This document shows positions 45,269-53,972 of a stretch of DNA of 64,000 nt, one piece after another. Positions within the stretch are counted from its first letter, which is position 1; each line of letters starts with the position of its first letter. The notes under the pieces are model-generated. The model did no database searches. It was not told the DNA's origin and saw nothing but the letters and a program-made list of their open reading frames with translations. The stretch lies in contig JBGRQE010000010.1 in the NCBI GenBank assembly GCA_041725955.1, forward strand, positions 3,762 to 67,761, written 5' to 3'. The position numbers and the translations under genes were made by a program. This DNA comes from JBGRPZ01 sp041725955 (GTDB lineage Bacteria > Bacteroidota > Bacteroidia > Bacteroidales > JBGRPZ01).

Positions 45269-45298
45269 ATGATGAATTTCATTTTTATTAATCGTAAA

Positions 45299-45338
45299 TA
45301 AAAAAGGTGCTGCTATGGATTAACAGCACCTTTTTTAC
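45299..45338. terminator. Bidirectional terminator shared by cobB and the 39-residue peptide gene
   Basis: AAAAAAGGTGCTG pairs with CAGCACCTTTTTT across about 45300-45336 (loop CTATGGATTAA). The T run ends the plus-strand cobB transcript. The A run gives a T run on the minus strand, 15 bases past the stop of the small gene at 45353. Confidence 0.85.
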
Positions 45339-45352
45339 TTAATAGTGTTTAT

Positions 45353-45472
45353 TTAAAATGTACAAGTAAATGAGGTGTTTGAAGATTTTACTGCACTTGT
45401 ATTTATCGTATTCAATTTGGAAACAGTTTCTCTTTTTAAAGAAATTTTGTTCGAAAAAACTTTTAGTTTCAT
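45353..45472 (-). CDS. Candidate class I lanthipeptide-like precursor peptide (39 residues)
   Basis: A minus-strand frame from ATG 45472 to TAA 45353 encodes 39 residues. The leader-like part has the pattern of Bacteroidota class I lanthipeptide precursors, KISLKRETVSKLN (compare the general L-x-L-x-K-x-T-[IV]-x-x-L-N motif), at residues 9-21. The rest is Thr/Ser-rich (TINTSAVKSSNTSFTC) with one cysteine two residues from the end. It is followed at once by a bidirectional hairpin terminator. No lanthipeptide synthetase gene is near. It is too short for normal ORF callers, and the identity is inference from pattern. Confidence 0.6.
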   Translation of the reverse strand: MKLKVFSNKISLKRETVSKLNTINTSAVKSSNTSFTCTF

Positions 45473-45761
45473 AACATTAGTTTTTTTAGGTTTAAGAAAA
45501 AAAGTTTGAATATTATGAGTGTCTTTAGAGTAGGCTACTCAAATAAAACTCAGTTGGTTGCCACGATTTTTTATTATTATGGAATCAGATTTTGTTGATT
45601 TAGTAATAAGATTTTCTATTCTTAGAGAATAAGATAAAATCATAATCAATATGCTTATAAAACTACTGCTGAAAGAGGCTTATTTTGTTATTTACAAAGA
45701 TATTTTATGTTAAACGACATAAGTTTCAGATTAACTGACTGTTATGTTTTTTATGTAAATC
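45473..45761. other. Leader region upstream of the peptide gene and end of the tnaA transcript region
   Basis: No further gene is visible. The minus-strand sequence TATCTTTG, a TAnnTTTG match at about 45701-45694, may be a promoter for the peptide gene, but it lies about 220 bases upstream. Confidence 0.3.
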
Positions 45762-45762
45762 A

Positions 45763-45840
45763 AAAAAAAGTTCTCTTTTTTGTTAAAAGAGAACTTTTTA
45801 AGTACTACACCTAACGAATTTTCAATAGGTTAGGTGTAGA
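45763..45840 (-). terminator. Two successive hairpins after tryptophanase
   Basis: First hairpin on the minus-strand path: CTACACCTAAC (45805-45815) with GTTAGGTGTAG (45829-45839). Second: AAAAGTTCTCTTTT (about 45766-45779) with AAAAGAGAACTTTT (about 45785-45798), followed on the minus strand by a T run. The second is the likely terminator. Confidence 0.75.
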
Positions 45841-45855
45841 GAAATCAATATGCTT

Positions 45856-47232
45856 TTAGATCTTATCCAATTCAACAGTGAAGTGACGTAAGATTGGAGC
45901 TTCTTTGGTAATTTTTAAACCAGTATTGATCTGACCTCTGCGCTCAAATACATTAGCAAGAGTAGCTGCAATATAATCCATATGGTTGTTGGTATATACT
46001 CTTCTTGGAATAGCTAAACGCAATAACTCTAATTCAGGATAACGGTTTTCGCGAGTTACAGGATCACGGTCAGCAAGGATAGATCCAATTTCAACACCAC
46101 GAATACCTCCTTCTAGATAAGCTTCTATTGCTAAGGTTTGTGCAATAAAATGCTCTTTTGGTAGCTGAGGTAAGAAACGCTTAGCATCAACAAAGATAGC
46201 ATGACCTCCAAATGGATACTGTACAGGTACACCATACTCTTGAAGCTTTTTACCCAAGTACGCAACTTGCTCGATACGAGTTTCAAGATAATCGAACTCA
46301 GTACCTTCGTCAAGACCTACAGCCAAAGCATTCATGTCACGACCAGACATACCACCATAAGTAATATATCCTTCGAACATAATATTGTAAACAGTAGCTT
46401 TTTGATAGGTTTCTTCATCACGGAAAGCAATGAAACCACCCATATTTACGATAGCATCCTTTTTAGAACTCATGGTCATGCCATCAGCATAAGAATACAT
46501 TTCTTTCACAATTTCTTTGATGGTTTTATCTCCATAGCCATGCTCACGTTTTTTGATGAAGTATGCATTTTCAGCAAAACGAGCAGAATCAAAGATAACT
46601 CTAACGCCATATTTCTTAGCAATCTCGCTTACACCGCGGATGTTTTCCATAGATACAGGCTGGCCACCAGAAGTATTACATGTTACAGTAACGATGATAC
46701 AAGGAACTTTCTCGATAGGAGTGTTCTTAAGTGTATCTTCTAGTTTTTCAAGGTTAAGATTACCTTTAAATGGGTGATCGATAGTAGTATCGAAAGCCTC
46801 ATCGATGGTAACATCAACAGCAGAAGCTTTTCTGAACTCGATATGACCTTTGGTAGTGTCAAAGTGAGAGTTACCAGGAACAACATCTCCTTCATTGATC
46901 AATACGCTGAAAAGTACGTTCTCAGCAGCACGACCTTGGTGAGTAGGTAGGAAATAATCAAATCCTAGAATCTCTTTGATCGCATTTTTCATGTTGTAGA
47001 AAGACCTTGCTCCAGCATAGCTTTCGTCACCTGTCATCATAGCAGCCCATTGGCGGTCGCTCATTGCACCAGTACCAGAATCGGTTAAAAGGTCAATAAG
47101 AACTTGTTCGCTTTTTAGGTTGAATAGGTTATACTTAGCTTCTTTAATCCACTGAATACGTTCTTCTTTAGTACTTTTACGAATGGGTTCAACCATCTTG
47201 ATTTTGTACGCTTCTACAAAAGGTAATTCCAT
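45856..47232 (-). CDS. tnaA: Tryptophanase (tryptophan indole-lyase)
   Basis: A 458-residue PLP-dependent lyase that splits tryptophan to indole, pyruvate and ammonia. LLTDSGTGAMSD, THQGRAAENVLFS and the lysine motif MSSKKDAIVNMGGF (PLP lysine) are visible. It was checked against tyrosine phenol-lyase. The segment is GIRGVEIGS, as in tryptophanase, where phenol-lyases have GVRSMERG, and the end is LRHFTVEL with the tryptophanase-type His, where phenol-lyases have LRFFTARF. So tryptophanase is the better call. No leader-peptide (TnaC-like) frame was found upstream. Indole may also be a signal. Confidence 0.92.
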   Translation of the reverse strand: MELPFVEAYKIKMVEPIRKSTKEERIQWIKEAKYNLFNLKSEQVLIDLLTDSGTGAMSDRQWAAMMTGDESYAGARSFYNMKNAIKEILGFDYFLPTHQGRAAENVLFSVLINEGDVVPGNSHFDTTKGHIEFRKASAVDVTIDEAFDTTIDHPFKGNLNLEKLEDTLKNTPIEKVPCIIVTVTCNTSGGQPVSMENIRGVSEIAKKYGVRVIFDSARFAENAYFIKKREHGYGDKTIKEIVKEMYSYADGMTMSSKKDAIVNMGGFIAFRDEETYQKATVYNIMFEGYITYGGMSGRDMNALAVGLDEGTEFDYLETRIEQVAYLGKKLQEYGVPVQYPFGGHAIFVDAKRFLPQLPKEHFIAQTLAIEAYLEGGIRGVEIGSILADRDPVTRENRYPELELLRLAIPRRVYTNNHMDYIAATLANVFERRGQINTGLKITKEAPILRHFTVELDKI

Positions 47233-47677
47233 GTTAATAAGTCTTTTATGATATTTTATAAATCGTATATGTGCTCCTACTTCTTATTATCGAATGCTGT
47301 TTTCTAGTGTATACAAAAACAGCCCCCTCTCAAAATAAAGAAGTGTAATATTTCAAAATACAATATTAATTCTGTGAAAATTTGCAGGGAAGGGGGATTC
47401 CTATCCTACTATAAATAGCAATATGAGTCTCTATCTTTTAGGTTAAGATAGGTAAGCCTTTGTCTAGGGCAAAAAAACAATATGTCTTTTATATTCTCCA
47501 TCGGGCCTCAAATTTATAAAAAAACGCTTTTTCTATACAAGTGATTGTTTTCTTTTTTAAGAAAATTTAAGGAAAAAGGCATATTGTTTGTTTTTTGGGC
47601 CCTATTTTGTTTGTGCGTAATGTGTAATTAGTAGTGCGTAATGCCTTATATATTCATTACGCACTATTAGTATATCA
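47233..47677. other. Intergenic region upstream of tnaA
   Basis: No gene is visible. The tnaA promoter should be within the ~300 bases nearest tnaA. Two direct copies of GTGCGTAATG (near 47613 and 47634) lie at the right end, one of them in the manC terminator. Confidence 0.35.
47632..47668 (-). terminator. Terminator of manC
   Basis: Perfect 12-base arms TAGTGCGTAATG (47632-47643) and CATTACGCACTA (47655-47666), about 12 bases past the manC stop. Confidence 0.7.
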
Positions 47678-48775
47678 TTAAATATATTCTTCTCCTTTTT
47701 CCATTTTGATATCTGTAATAAACTGTCGGATTTGTTCTTCGTCAGATTTTTTACAGACCATCAAAATCTTTCCGTCTTCAACAACGATATAATCATTTAG
47801 CCCTTGCAGAACTACAAGTTTATCAGAAGGCATATTGATTACACAATTTTTGCTGTTGTAGATCATTACATTTTCTCCGACAATAGCATTATTGTTTTGA
47901 TCTTTTTCTTGATTTTCAAACATAGAATCCCATGTTCCTAAGTCGCTCCATCCAAAATCAGATTCAAGGACATATACGTTATCGGCTTTTTCCATAATTC
48001 CATAATCAATAGAAATACTTTTACATATGGTATAAGCTTGATCTAGGAATTCTTCTTCTTTAGGAGTGTCAAAGGCATTTTTTCCTTCTTTAAATATACC
48101 TTCTATTTCGGGAAGATGTTTCTTGAAGGCTTCTGAAATTGTTTTTAGTGACCAAATAAACATGCCTGAATTCCATAGGAAATCGCCACTTTCAACAAAA
48201 CTTTTGGCAAGTTCTATATTTGGCTTTTCAGTAAAAACCTTGACCTTACGAATTTTTGGGTTTTTATTATATCGCTTTTTTAAGTCATACTGAATATATC
48301 CATAATTTGTATCAGGCCGATTGGGACGAATCCCCAAGGTTACTAAAAAGTCGTTTTCGCATGCAGTTTGAATTGCAGATTCTACATTTTCAATAAAGAT
48401 ATCTTCTCTTAGAATGATATGGTCTGATGGAGCAACAACAATTACAGCTTCAGGATCACGTGCTTGTATTTTTTGGTTTGCATAAGCAATACAAGGGGCA
48501 GTATTTCTTCGGTGGGGCTCACATAATATTTGTGAAAAATCTAATTCTGGAAGTTGCTCATGACAGAGCGATTTATATATGTCGTTGGTAACGACAAAGA
48601 TATTTTCTTTAGGGCAGATTTTTTTTAGTCGCTCAAAAGTTTGTTGAATAAGCGTTGTTCCGGTACCTAGTATATCGATAAATTGTTTAGGATGGTTTAG
48701 TTTACTTAGTGGCCAAAAGCGAGTACCGATACCGCCAGCCATAATAACACAATATAAATGTGATTTCAATTCCAT
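47678..48775 (-). CDS. manC: Mannose-1-phosphate guanylyltransferase
   Basis: A 365-residue GDP-mannose pyrophosphorylase. The nucleotide-binding motif is VIMAGGIGTRFWPLSKLNHPKQF, described in parts: MAGGIGTRFWPLSK near residues 10-25, then PKQF. The family site FTEKPN with the conserved Lys is near residue 172. The C-terminal ~70 residues have a single-domain length (no isomerase part of the bifunctional ManC type). It makes GDP-mannose for glycan synthesis in the cytoplasm. It is transcribed alone. Confidence 0.92.
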   Translation of the reverse strand: MELKSHLYCVIMAGGIGTRFWPLSKLNHPKQFIDILGTGTTLIQQTFERLKKICPKENIFVVTNDIYKSLCHEQLPELDFSQILCEPHRRNTAPCIAYANQKIQARDPEAVIVVAPSDHIILREDIFIENVESAIQTACENDFLVTLGIRPNRPDTNYGYIQYDLKKRYNKNPKIRKVKVFTEKPNIELAKSFVESGDFLWNSGMFIWSLKTISEAFKKHLPEIEGIFKEGKNAFDTPKEEEFLDQAYTICKSISIDYGIMEKADNVYVLESDFGWSDLGTWDSMFENQEKDQNNNAIVGENVMIYNSKNCVINMPSDKLVVLQGLNDYIVVEDGKILMVCKKSDEEQIRQFITDIKMEKGEEYI

Positions 48776-48833
48776 GATTTAGAATCTTAAATTTGTTTCA
48801 AATATACAAACAAAACACTTGAAATTAATGCTT

Positions 48834-49031
48834 CTAGCCTATAGACTTATTTTCGGATTTTAGATAGAAAGTTTTTGACTTGTCTATATTACTCCATTTT
48901 GGGCAATCGCATTTCTTTCTTCTTTTTTTTCTTTTATGGTATGGATATCTTCTTTTATTGCTGACACATGAGTTAACAACAAAAAGCCCCATTAGAGATA
49001 TACATATTAAAAATGAGAGTCTTTTCTTCAT
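48834..49031 (-). CDS. Small lysine/arginine-rich lipoprotein, hypothetical
   Basis: 65 residues. A lipoprotein signal peptide with lipobox VVNSC (Cys at residue 22) is followed by a very basic stretch (HKRKKRRKK) and CDCPKW, a Cys-x-Cys motif, then SKTFYLKSE. The combination of lipobox, basic run and CDCPKW recurs in small Bacteroidota lipoproteins of unknown function. It stands alone, 58 bases upstream of manC on the same strand. Confidence 0.7.
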   Translation of the reverse strand: MKKRLSFLICISLMGLFVVNSCVSNKRRYPYHKRKKRRKKCDCPKWSNIDKSKTFYLKSENKSIG

Positions 49032-49225
49032 ATTTCCTCAGTTTAGATATAGGATTGTTTTGGCCTTGCATTTTTCAATTAGGCAAATCTAAGGAAAAAC
49101 ACTGCAAAGTTGTAAATTGATTTTCAATTAAAATATTTAAAAAATCTTAAGTGCTATTATTTTTGTCCAGGCATAATTTGCTATTGGGTATAGACTCTAA
49201 TATTTACTCTTCATTAAGAACATTG

Positions 49226-49257
49226 TTGTGGATTTTTCCTCTCAATTGTTAACTTTG
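49226..49257 (+). promoter_or_regulatory. Promoter of the dut operon
   Basis: A TTG (-33) at 49226-49228 and TAACTTTG (-7, perfect TAnnTTTG) at 49250-49257 are spaced 21 bases apart. Transcription would start near 49264, giving a very short leader to the ATG at 49277. Confidence 0.6.
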
Positions 49258-49276
49258 TCCATTAAATTTTGACCTC

Positions 49277-49711
49277 ATGAAAGTAAAAATCGTAAATAAA
49301 TCTCATCATACTTTACCCGAGTATGCTACTGTTGCTTCTGCAGGAGTTGATTTAAGAGCAAATTTGGATGAATCTGTATTTGTGAAACCTATGGAGCGCT
49401 GTTTAATTTCAACAGGACTTTTTCTTGAAATTCCTATTGGACATGAAGCTCAAGTGCGTCCAAGGAGTGGCTTAGCTTTAAAAAAAGGGATTACTGTTTT
49501 AAATACTCCAGGAACTATTGATGCCGATTATCGCGGCGAGGTGAAAGTTATATTGATTAATCTTTCGAACGAGGTTTTTGAAATCAAAGATGGTGAGCGT
49601 ATAGCACAGATGGTTTTTGCTGCCCACGAACAAGCTGAATGGATTCAGGTAGAAACATTGAGTGAAACCGATCGTGGAGAAGGTGGTTTTGGCCATACTG
49701 GTAAAAAATAA
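49277..49711 (+). CDS. dut: Deoxyuridine 5'-triphosphate nucleotidohydrolase (dUTPase)
   Basis: A 144-residue trimeric dUTPase hydrolysing dUTP to dUMP. All five motifs are present: AGVDLRA (I), RPRSGLALKKGI (II), NTPGTIDADYRGE (III), DGERIAQMVF (IV) and the C-terminal RGEGGFGHTGKK (V). The length fits. It is first gene of a likely operon with the nucleotidyltransferase (30-base gap), the TPR lipoprotein (36-base gap) and DUF4292. Confidence 0.96.
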   Translation: MKVKIVNKSHHTLPEYATVASAGVDLRANLDESVFVKPMERCLISTGLFLEIPIGHEAQVRPRSGLALKKGITVLNTPGTIDADYRGEVKVILINLSNEVFEIKDGERIAQMVFAAHEQAEWIQVETLSETDRGEGGFGHTGKK

Positions 49712-49740
49712 TATTCAAACTTAGAATTACATTTAGCATT

Positions 49741-50745
49741 ATGAAAATAATTATCCCAATGGCAGGAATGGGCAAAAGAATGCGTCCTCATACCTTAACT
49801 GTTCCTAAACCACTTATTCCTGTTGCTGGAAAACCTATTGTTCAAAGACTCGTAGAAGATATTGCTGGGGTTATTGGAGAAAAAATTGACGAAATTGCAT
49901 TTATTATTGGTAATTTTGGGGAGGAAGTTGAGAAACAACTTCTAGATATTGCCGATCAAGTTGGTGCAAAAGGCAGAATTTGTTATCAGTTGGAAGCTTT
50001 AGGTACTGCCCATGCTATTCTTTGTGCAAAAGAGTCGTTAGATGGGAAAGTAATTGTTGCTTATGCCGACACCTTGTTTAAAGCAGATTTTGTTCTTGAT
50101 AACGAAAAAGAAGGAATCATCTGGACAAAGAGAGTTAATAATCCAGAACAGTTTGGTGTCGTAAAACTTGATGATCAAGGTCAAATTCAAGGATTTGTTG
50201 AAAAACCAAAAGAATTTGTTTCCGATGAGGCAATTATTGGAATCTATTATTTCCGCGATGGAGCTTATTTAAAGCAAGAACTACAAAAATTGCTAGATCA
50301 GAATATAACTACCGGAGGGGAATATGGAATTACTGATGCCCTTCAAAATATGATGAAGCAAGGAACTCGTTTTTATACTGATACCGTTGATGAGTGGTTG
50401 GATTGTGGTAATAAAGATGCTACTGTTTTAACCAATCAAAGAGTATTGGAGATGAAGAAGACTAAGGAAACGCTAGTTGATAACTCTGCACAACTTACCA
50501 ATTCTGTAGTTATTGAACCTTGTTTTATTGGTCCAAATGCAAAAATTGAAAATGCAGTTATTGGACCTCATGCTTCTGTAGGAGCTAGGACAGTAATTAA
50601 AAATTCGGTCATAAAAAATACTATTGTACAATGTGATTCAGTAGTTGAAGAGGAAATTATCTCAAATTCAATGATCGGAAACTTTGCAAGTATGCAAGGA
50701 AAGATGAAAGAGGTTTCTTTAGGCGATTATTCTGAGTCTAAATAA
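49741..50745 (+). CDS. Sugar-phosphate nucleotidyltransferase
   Basis: 334 residues. The N-terminal Rossmann-like fold of the NTP_transferase family has IIPMAGMGKRMRPHTLTVPK, given in parts: MAGMGKRMRP near residues 7-16 and the conserved Lys in PKPLIPV. It also has GTAHAILCAKE, ADTLF and GGEYGITDALQ. A short left-handed beta-helix tail with hexad repeats (ENAVIGPHASVGARTVI) follows. Family members make UDP-, dTDP- or other nucleotide sugars, and the substrate cannot be told here. It is similar in layout to GlmU-like and RmlA-like proteins and sits in an envelope-related operon. Confidence 0.9.
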   Translation: MKIIIPMAGMGKRMRPHTLTVPKPLIPVAGKPIVQRLVEDIAGVIGEKIDEIAFIIGNFGEEVEKQLLDIADQVGAKGRICYQLEALGTAHAILCAKESLDGKVIVAYADTLFKADFVLDNEKEGIIWTKRVNNPEQFGVVKLDDQGQIQGFVEKPKEFVSDEAIIGIYYFRDGAYLKQELQKLLDQNITTGGEYGITDALQNMMKQGTRFYTDTVDEWLDCGNKDATVLTNQRVLEMKKTKETLVDNSAQLTNSVVIEPCFIGPNAKIENAVIGPHASVGARTVIKNSVIKNTIVQCDSVVEEEIISNSMIGNFASMQGKMKEVSLGDYSESK

Positions 50746-50781
50746 TTAATCTCGGCACTTTTCTTGCTTTCACATTACAAA

Positions 50782-52521
50782 ATGCGAAAGTTATATATGT
50801 TGAAAAGAAAAATTTATTTGGCAGCTATGGTTTTATCCATAGCTTCCCTTTTATCTTGCGCTTCTCAAAAGAAAGTGAGTACTCTGGGGTATACTCCTAT
50901 AGAGAAAGAAAAACTTGAAGGAACTGGCTTTTTTGTCGATGCAGCAAAAGAAAGATTACAAGGAAATACTACTAAAGCTCTTGAACTTTATAAGAAAGCA
51001 TTGGAAAAGAATCCTAATGATGCTGCCTCTATGTATGAGATTTCACGAATATCTCAGGAAAATGGATTAGAGATAGATGCTTTAGATTATGCAAAGAAAG
51101 CTGTAAAAATTGATCCAAAAAATAAATGGTATCTTTCTCTATTGGGTGAACTTTATCGAAAAACAGGAGAGAATGGTAAACTAATTGAAATATATAAAGA
51201 GCTGTTAGACCTCGATTCTCATAATCCGGATTCTTATACAAGTCTCGCTGTTGCTTATGTGCTTAATAGTCAGTTTAAGGAGGCTATTGATGTTTATGGG
51301 AAACTGGAAAATGAAGTAGGCCTTAATGAGTTTATTACTACCCGGAAAGCTAAGCTATATGAGTATTTAAATGAACCGAAAAAAGCTTTAAATGAATATG
51401 AAAAATTGGCTGAAGCCTATCCTTTCGAGATAAGAAATTTTCAACTTTTGGCTGAGTTTGCTATTAATCTCAAAGATTATGATGTTGCTCTTAAAGCATA
51501 CGAAAAAGTGGAGAAGCTTAATCCGGAAGATCCATATATTCATATTTCTCTTGCCGAATTTTATAAAAAGCAAAATAAAGCCAAGCAAGCTTATGAACAG
51601 CTGAAAAAAGGATTCTCCAATACAAAATTGGATGCCAAAACAAAAATAGGAATACTGGTTGCCTTTTATTCTTTTAAAGAAATGACTGGACCCAATTTAG
51701 ATCAAGTGATTGTTCTTTGTAAGAGTATTGTCGATGCTTCTCCTGAAGATGCAGAAGCTTGGAGAATATATTCAGCGCTTTTAGCACAATCCAAAAAATT
51801 TCCTGAAGCATTTGAAGGTTTTACAAAAGCAAGGAAATTTGGTGACCAGTCTTATTCTACCTATGAAAATCTGCTGAACTTGTATCCAAATAAAGAGGAT
51901 GATGCTTATAAAAGACTCGTTGATTCGGCTGTAATGCTTTTCCCTAATCAACCTATTCCTTATTACTTTAAAGGATTGGTAGAATTATGGGGTAAGAAGA
52001 AACATGAAGCTTTGAATTATCTGTTGAAGGGAGCAAAACTAAGTGTGAAAAATCCAAAACTCTCTGAAGAGTTATATGCTGTGATTGGTAATGTTTACCA
52101 TGAACTTAAGGATAATAAAAATGCATTTATTTATTATGATAAAACCCTTAAGCTTAATCCAGATAATGCTTCAATATTAAATAATTATGCTTATTATCTC
52201 GCTCTGGAAGATAAAGATTTAGATAGAGCAAAAAAAATGGCAAAAAGAGCTATTGAGCTTGAACCTGAAAATGCGAATTCTATAGATACTTATGCTTGGG
52301 TATTGTTTATGCTTGATGATTATGAAGAAGCCCTAAAGTATATGCAAAAAGTGATAGATAAGAAAATAAAACGTTCTTCTTATTTCGATCATTATGGCGA
52401 TATCTTATATAAACTGGGAGAGAGAGACAAAGCAATCGAAAATTGGGAGAAAGCATTGAAACTTGATAAAGATTCTAAAAAAATAAAACAAAAAATAGAA
52501 GAAGGTCGGTATATCGAATAA
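50782..52521 (+). CDS. TPR-repeat lipoprotein
   Basis: The frame opens at TTG 50764. ATG at 50782 (or 50797) better precedes a lipoprotein signal with lipobox LLSC (Cys at about residue 25). The 579-residue product is almost all tetratricopeptide repeats (about 12), with motifs such as AASMYEISRISQENGLE, NPDSYTSLAVAYVLNSQF and ASILNNYAYYLALEDKD. TPR lipoproteins of this kind occur in Bacteroidota next to dut and DUF4292 genes and probably organise envelope complexes. The partner is unknown. Confidence 0.88.
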   Translation: MRKLYMLKRKIYLAAMVLSIASLLSCASQKKVSTLGYTPIEKEKLEGTGFFVDAAKERLQGNTTKALELYKKALEKNPNDAASMYEISRISQENGLEIDALDYAKKAVKIDPKNKWYLSLLGELYRKTGENGKLIEIYKELLDLDSHNPDSYTSLAVAYVLNSQFKEAIDVYGKLENEVGLNEFITTRKAKLYEYLNEPKKALNEYEKLAEAYPFEIRNFQLLAEFAINLKDYDVALKAYEKVEKLNPEDPYIHISLAEFYKKQNKAKQAYEQLKKGFSNTKLDAKTKIGILVAFYSFKEMTGPNLDQVIVLCKSIVDASPEDAEAWRIYSALLAQSKKFPEAFEGFTKARKFGDQSYSTYENLLNLYPNKEDDAYKRLVDSAVMLFPNQPIPYYFKGLVELWGKKKHEALNYLLKGAKLSVKNPKLSEELYAVIGNVYHELKDNKNAFIYYDKTLKLNPDNASILNNYAYYLALEDKDLDRAKKMAKRAIELEPENANSIDTYAWVLFMLDDYEEALKYMQKVIDKKIKRSSYFDHYGDILYKLGERDKAIENWEKALKLDKDSKKIKQKIEEGRYIE

Positions 52522-52588
52522 TGAGTGCTACTGATATGCTAGTTTTATTTAATTATATTGTTAAACTGTATTTAATTTTTTTGATCGG

Positions 52589-53449
52589 GTGAAGAAGATA
52601 ATCTCTAGAAACTTAAGTTTTTATATTTTTTTGTTTTTCCTATTGACTATAGTTTCATGTAAAACGCGAAAAAGTGGAATTGGAGGGCCTGTAGTATATC
52701 GGAATTCCTCTGTTTTACTTGAAAAGATGGATTCAAGTGAATTAGACTATAAAACATTAAGTTTTAAGTTTAAAGGTAAATTGAAGAGGGAAAAGGATAA
52801 GAAAGATTTTTCGGGACAGGTAAGAATTCAAAAAGATAGTTTGATTTGGATTTCTTTTTCTAAGGCATTTGTTGAGGGGGGAAGAGTATTGATTACCCGT
52901 GATTCTGTTTTTTTTGTTAATCGCCTTGATAGAGAGTATTTTAAGGGGAATTTCAACTTGCTTAGTAGAATATTGAAAACTCGTGTAGATTTTGATATGA
53001 TGCAGGCTTTATTAACTGGTAATGACTTTACTTCTTTTGAGAAAGGAGATTTTAATGCTAGTGTTGAAGGAAGAAGATATCGCTTAACAAATGAAAATAG
53101 ACGAAAAATTCGTAAGAGTTTACGTTCTAAGTCCAAGGATTTATTTGCTCTTTTTCATCAAATTTGGTTAAATCCTGAAACTTATAAGATTGAAGAAGTT
53201 TTTTTGAAAGAAATGGGGAAAGATCATAAAAAATTAAACGTGGTTTATGACGGGTTTAATAGGATTGATGAATCTGCTAGTGATAAGAATCAGTTGTTCC
53301 CAGGTGTTATTACAATAAAATACTTAAACGCAGATCGCATAACATTGGATCTCTTAATTCAAAAAACTGAGGTGAATAAGGAATTGAAATTTCCATTTCG
53401 GATTTCAAGAAAATATGTACCTATGGAAGTTGCTGGTCTAGGAATATAA
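52589..53449 (+). CDS. DUF4292-type lipoprotein
   Basis: 286 residues from GTG at 52589, the only good start before the lipoprotein signal (lipobox IVSCK, Cys near residue 24). The middle has the LptA/LolA-like pattern LSFKFKGKLKR...SGQVRIQKDSLIWISFSK, and KLNVVYDGFNRID near residue 220. These mark the DUF4292 family, found in Bacteroidota after TPR proteins in the same position. A role in outer-membrane lipid or envelope biogenesis is plausible but unproven. A terminator follows at 53549. Confidence 0.8.
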   Translation: MKKIISRNLSFYIFLFFLLTIVSCKTRKSGIGGPVVYRNSSVLLEKMDSSELDYKTLSFKFKGKLKREKDKKDFSGQVRIQKDSLIWISFSKAFVEGGRVLITRDSVFFVNRLDREYFKGNFNLLSRILKTRVDFDMMQALLTGNDFTSFEKGDFNASVEGRRYRLTNENRRKIRKSLRSKSKDLFALFHQIWLNPETYKIEEVFLKEMGKDHKKLNVVYDGFNRIDESASDKNQLFPGVITIKYLNADRITLDLLIQKTEVNKELKFPFRISRKYVPMEVAGLGI

Positions 53450-53907
53450 AACTGTTTTAGTGTATTACTTCTATGATGAAATCAGAATATTAGGAGTGAC
53501 ATTTATATATCATTAGAGCTTGAATTACATATCATTTAAAAAAAAATAAGAGACTGTCTATTGATTGGGTGGACAGTCTCTCTTTTTCTTCAAAAAAACC
53601 AATCGTTTCAATCGGCCATGATTAGGTATCTACACAAATTAGGGTATGTTGGGTTGAGTTTACCAACATAGGGGTAAATTAAAAATCGAGAAAACAAACG
53701 ATATGTTTTACCAGTATCAAACCAAAAATGAAATTGTTAATGTTTCAATATAATTGTTTGACTATATTAGTAAAACTATCGTGCCATAGTAGATTTGTGC
53801 TGATAAGCAGTTTGTTATGGATTTGTGTGTTTCTTGAAAATAAAAGGAGTAGTACGTTTTTAATACACACTTGTTCATTTTCGAACATGCAGAAAGGAAC
53901 TGTTAAT
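53450..53907. other. Intergenic region between DUF4292 and the S46 peptidase
   Basis: Two terminators (53549-53588 and 53908-53945) mark the ends of the convergent genes. Between them I see no credible gene. A 66-codon frame at 53728-53928 has no recognisable signal or motif. Confidence 0.4.
53549..53588 (+). terminator. Terminator of the DUF4292 gene
   Basis: Perfect 10-base arms AGAGACTGTC (53549-53558) and GACAGTCTCT (53572-53581), followed by CTTTTTCTT. It uses the same AGAGACTG core as the terminator at 6238-6273. Confidence 0.85.
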
Positions 53908-53945
53908 AAAAAAGAAGCTGTCCAATAAAGGGCAGCTTCTTTTCT
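53908..53945 (-). terminator. Terminator of the S46 peptidase gene
   Basis: AAAGAAGCTGTCC (53911-53923) pairs with GGGCAGCTTCTTT (53930-53942), with one G-U type mismatch. On the minus strand it precedes a T run, 30 bases past the stop. Confidence 0.8.
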
Positions 53946-53972
53946 ATTATTCTAGATATTTTTTAGGAGCAA

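Noticed and set aside
45856..47232. Tyrosine phenol-lyase instead of tryptophanase
   Set aside because: The motifs GIRGVEIGS and LRHFT match tryptophanase, not the phenol-lyase forms.
53728..53928. 66-codon plus-strand open frame between two terminators
   Set aside because: No signal peptide, motif or ribosome-binding site. Its tail runs into the S46 gene's terminator hairpin and the composition looks random.
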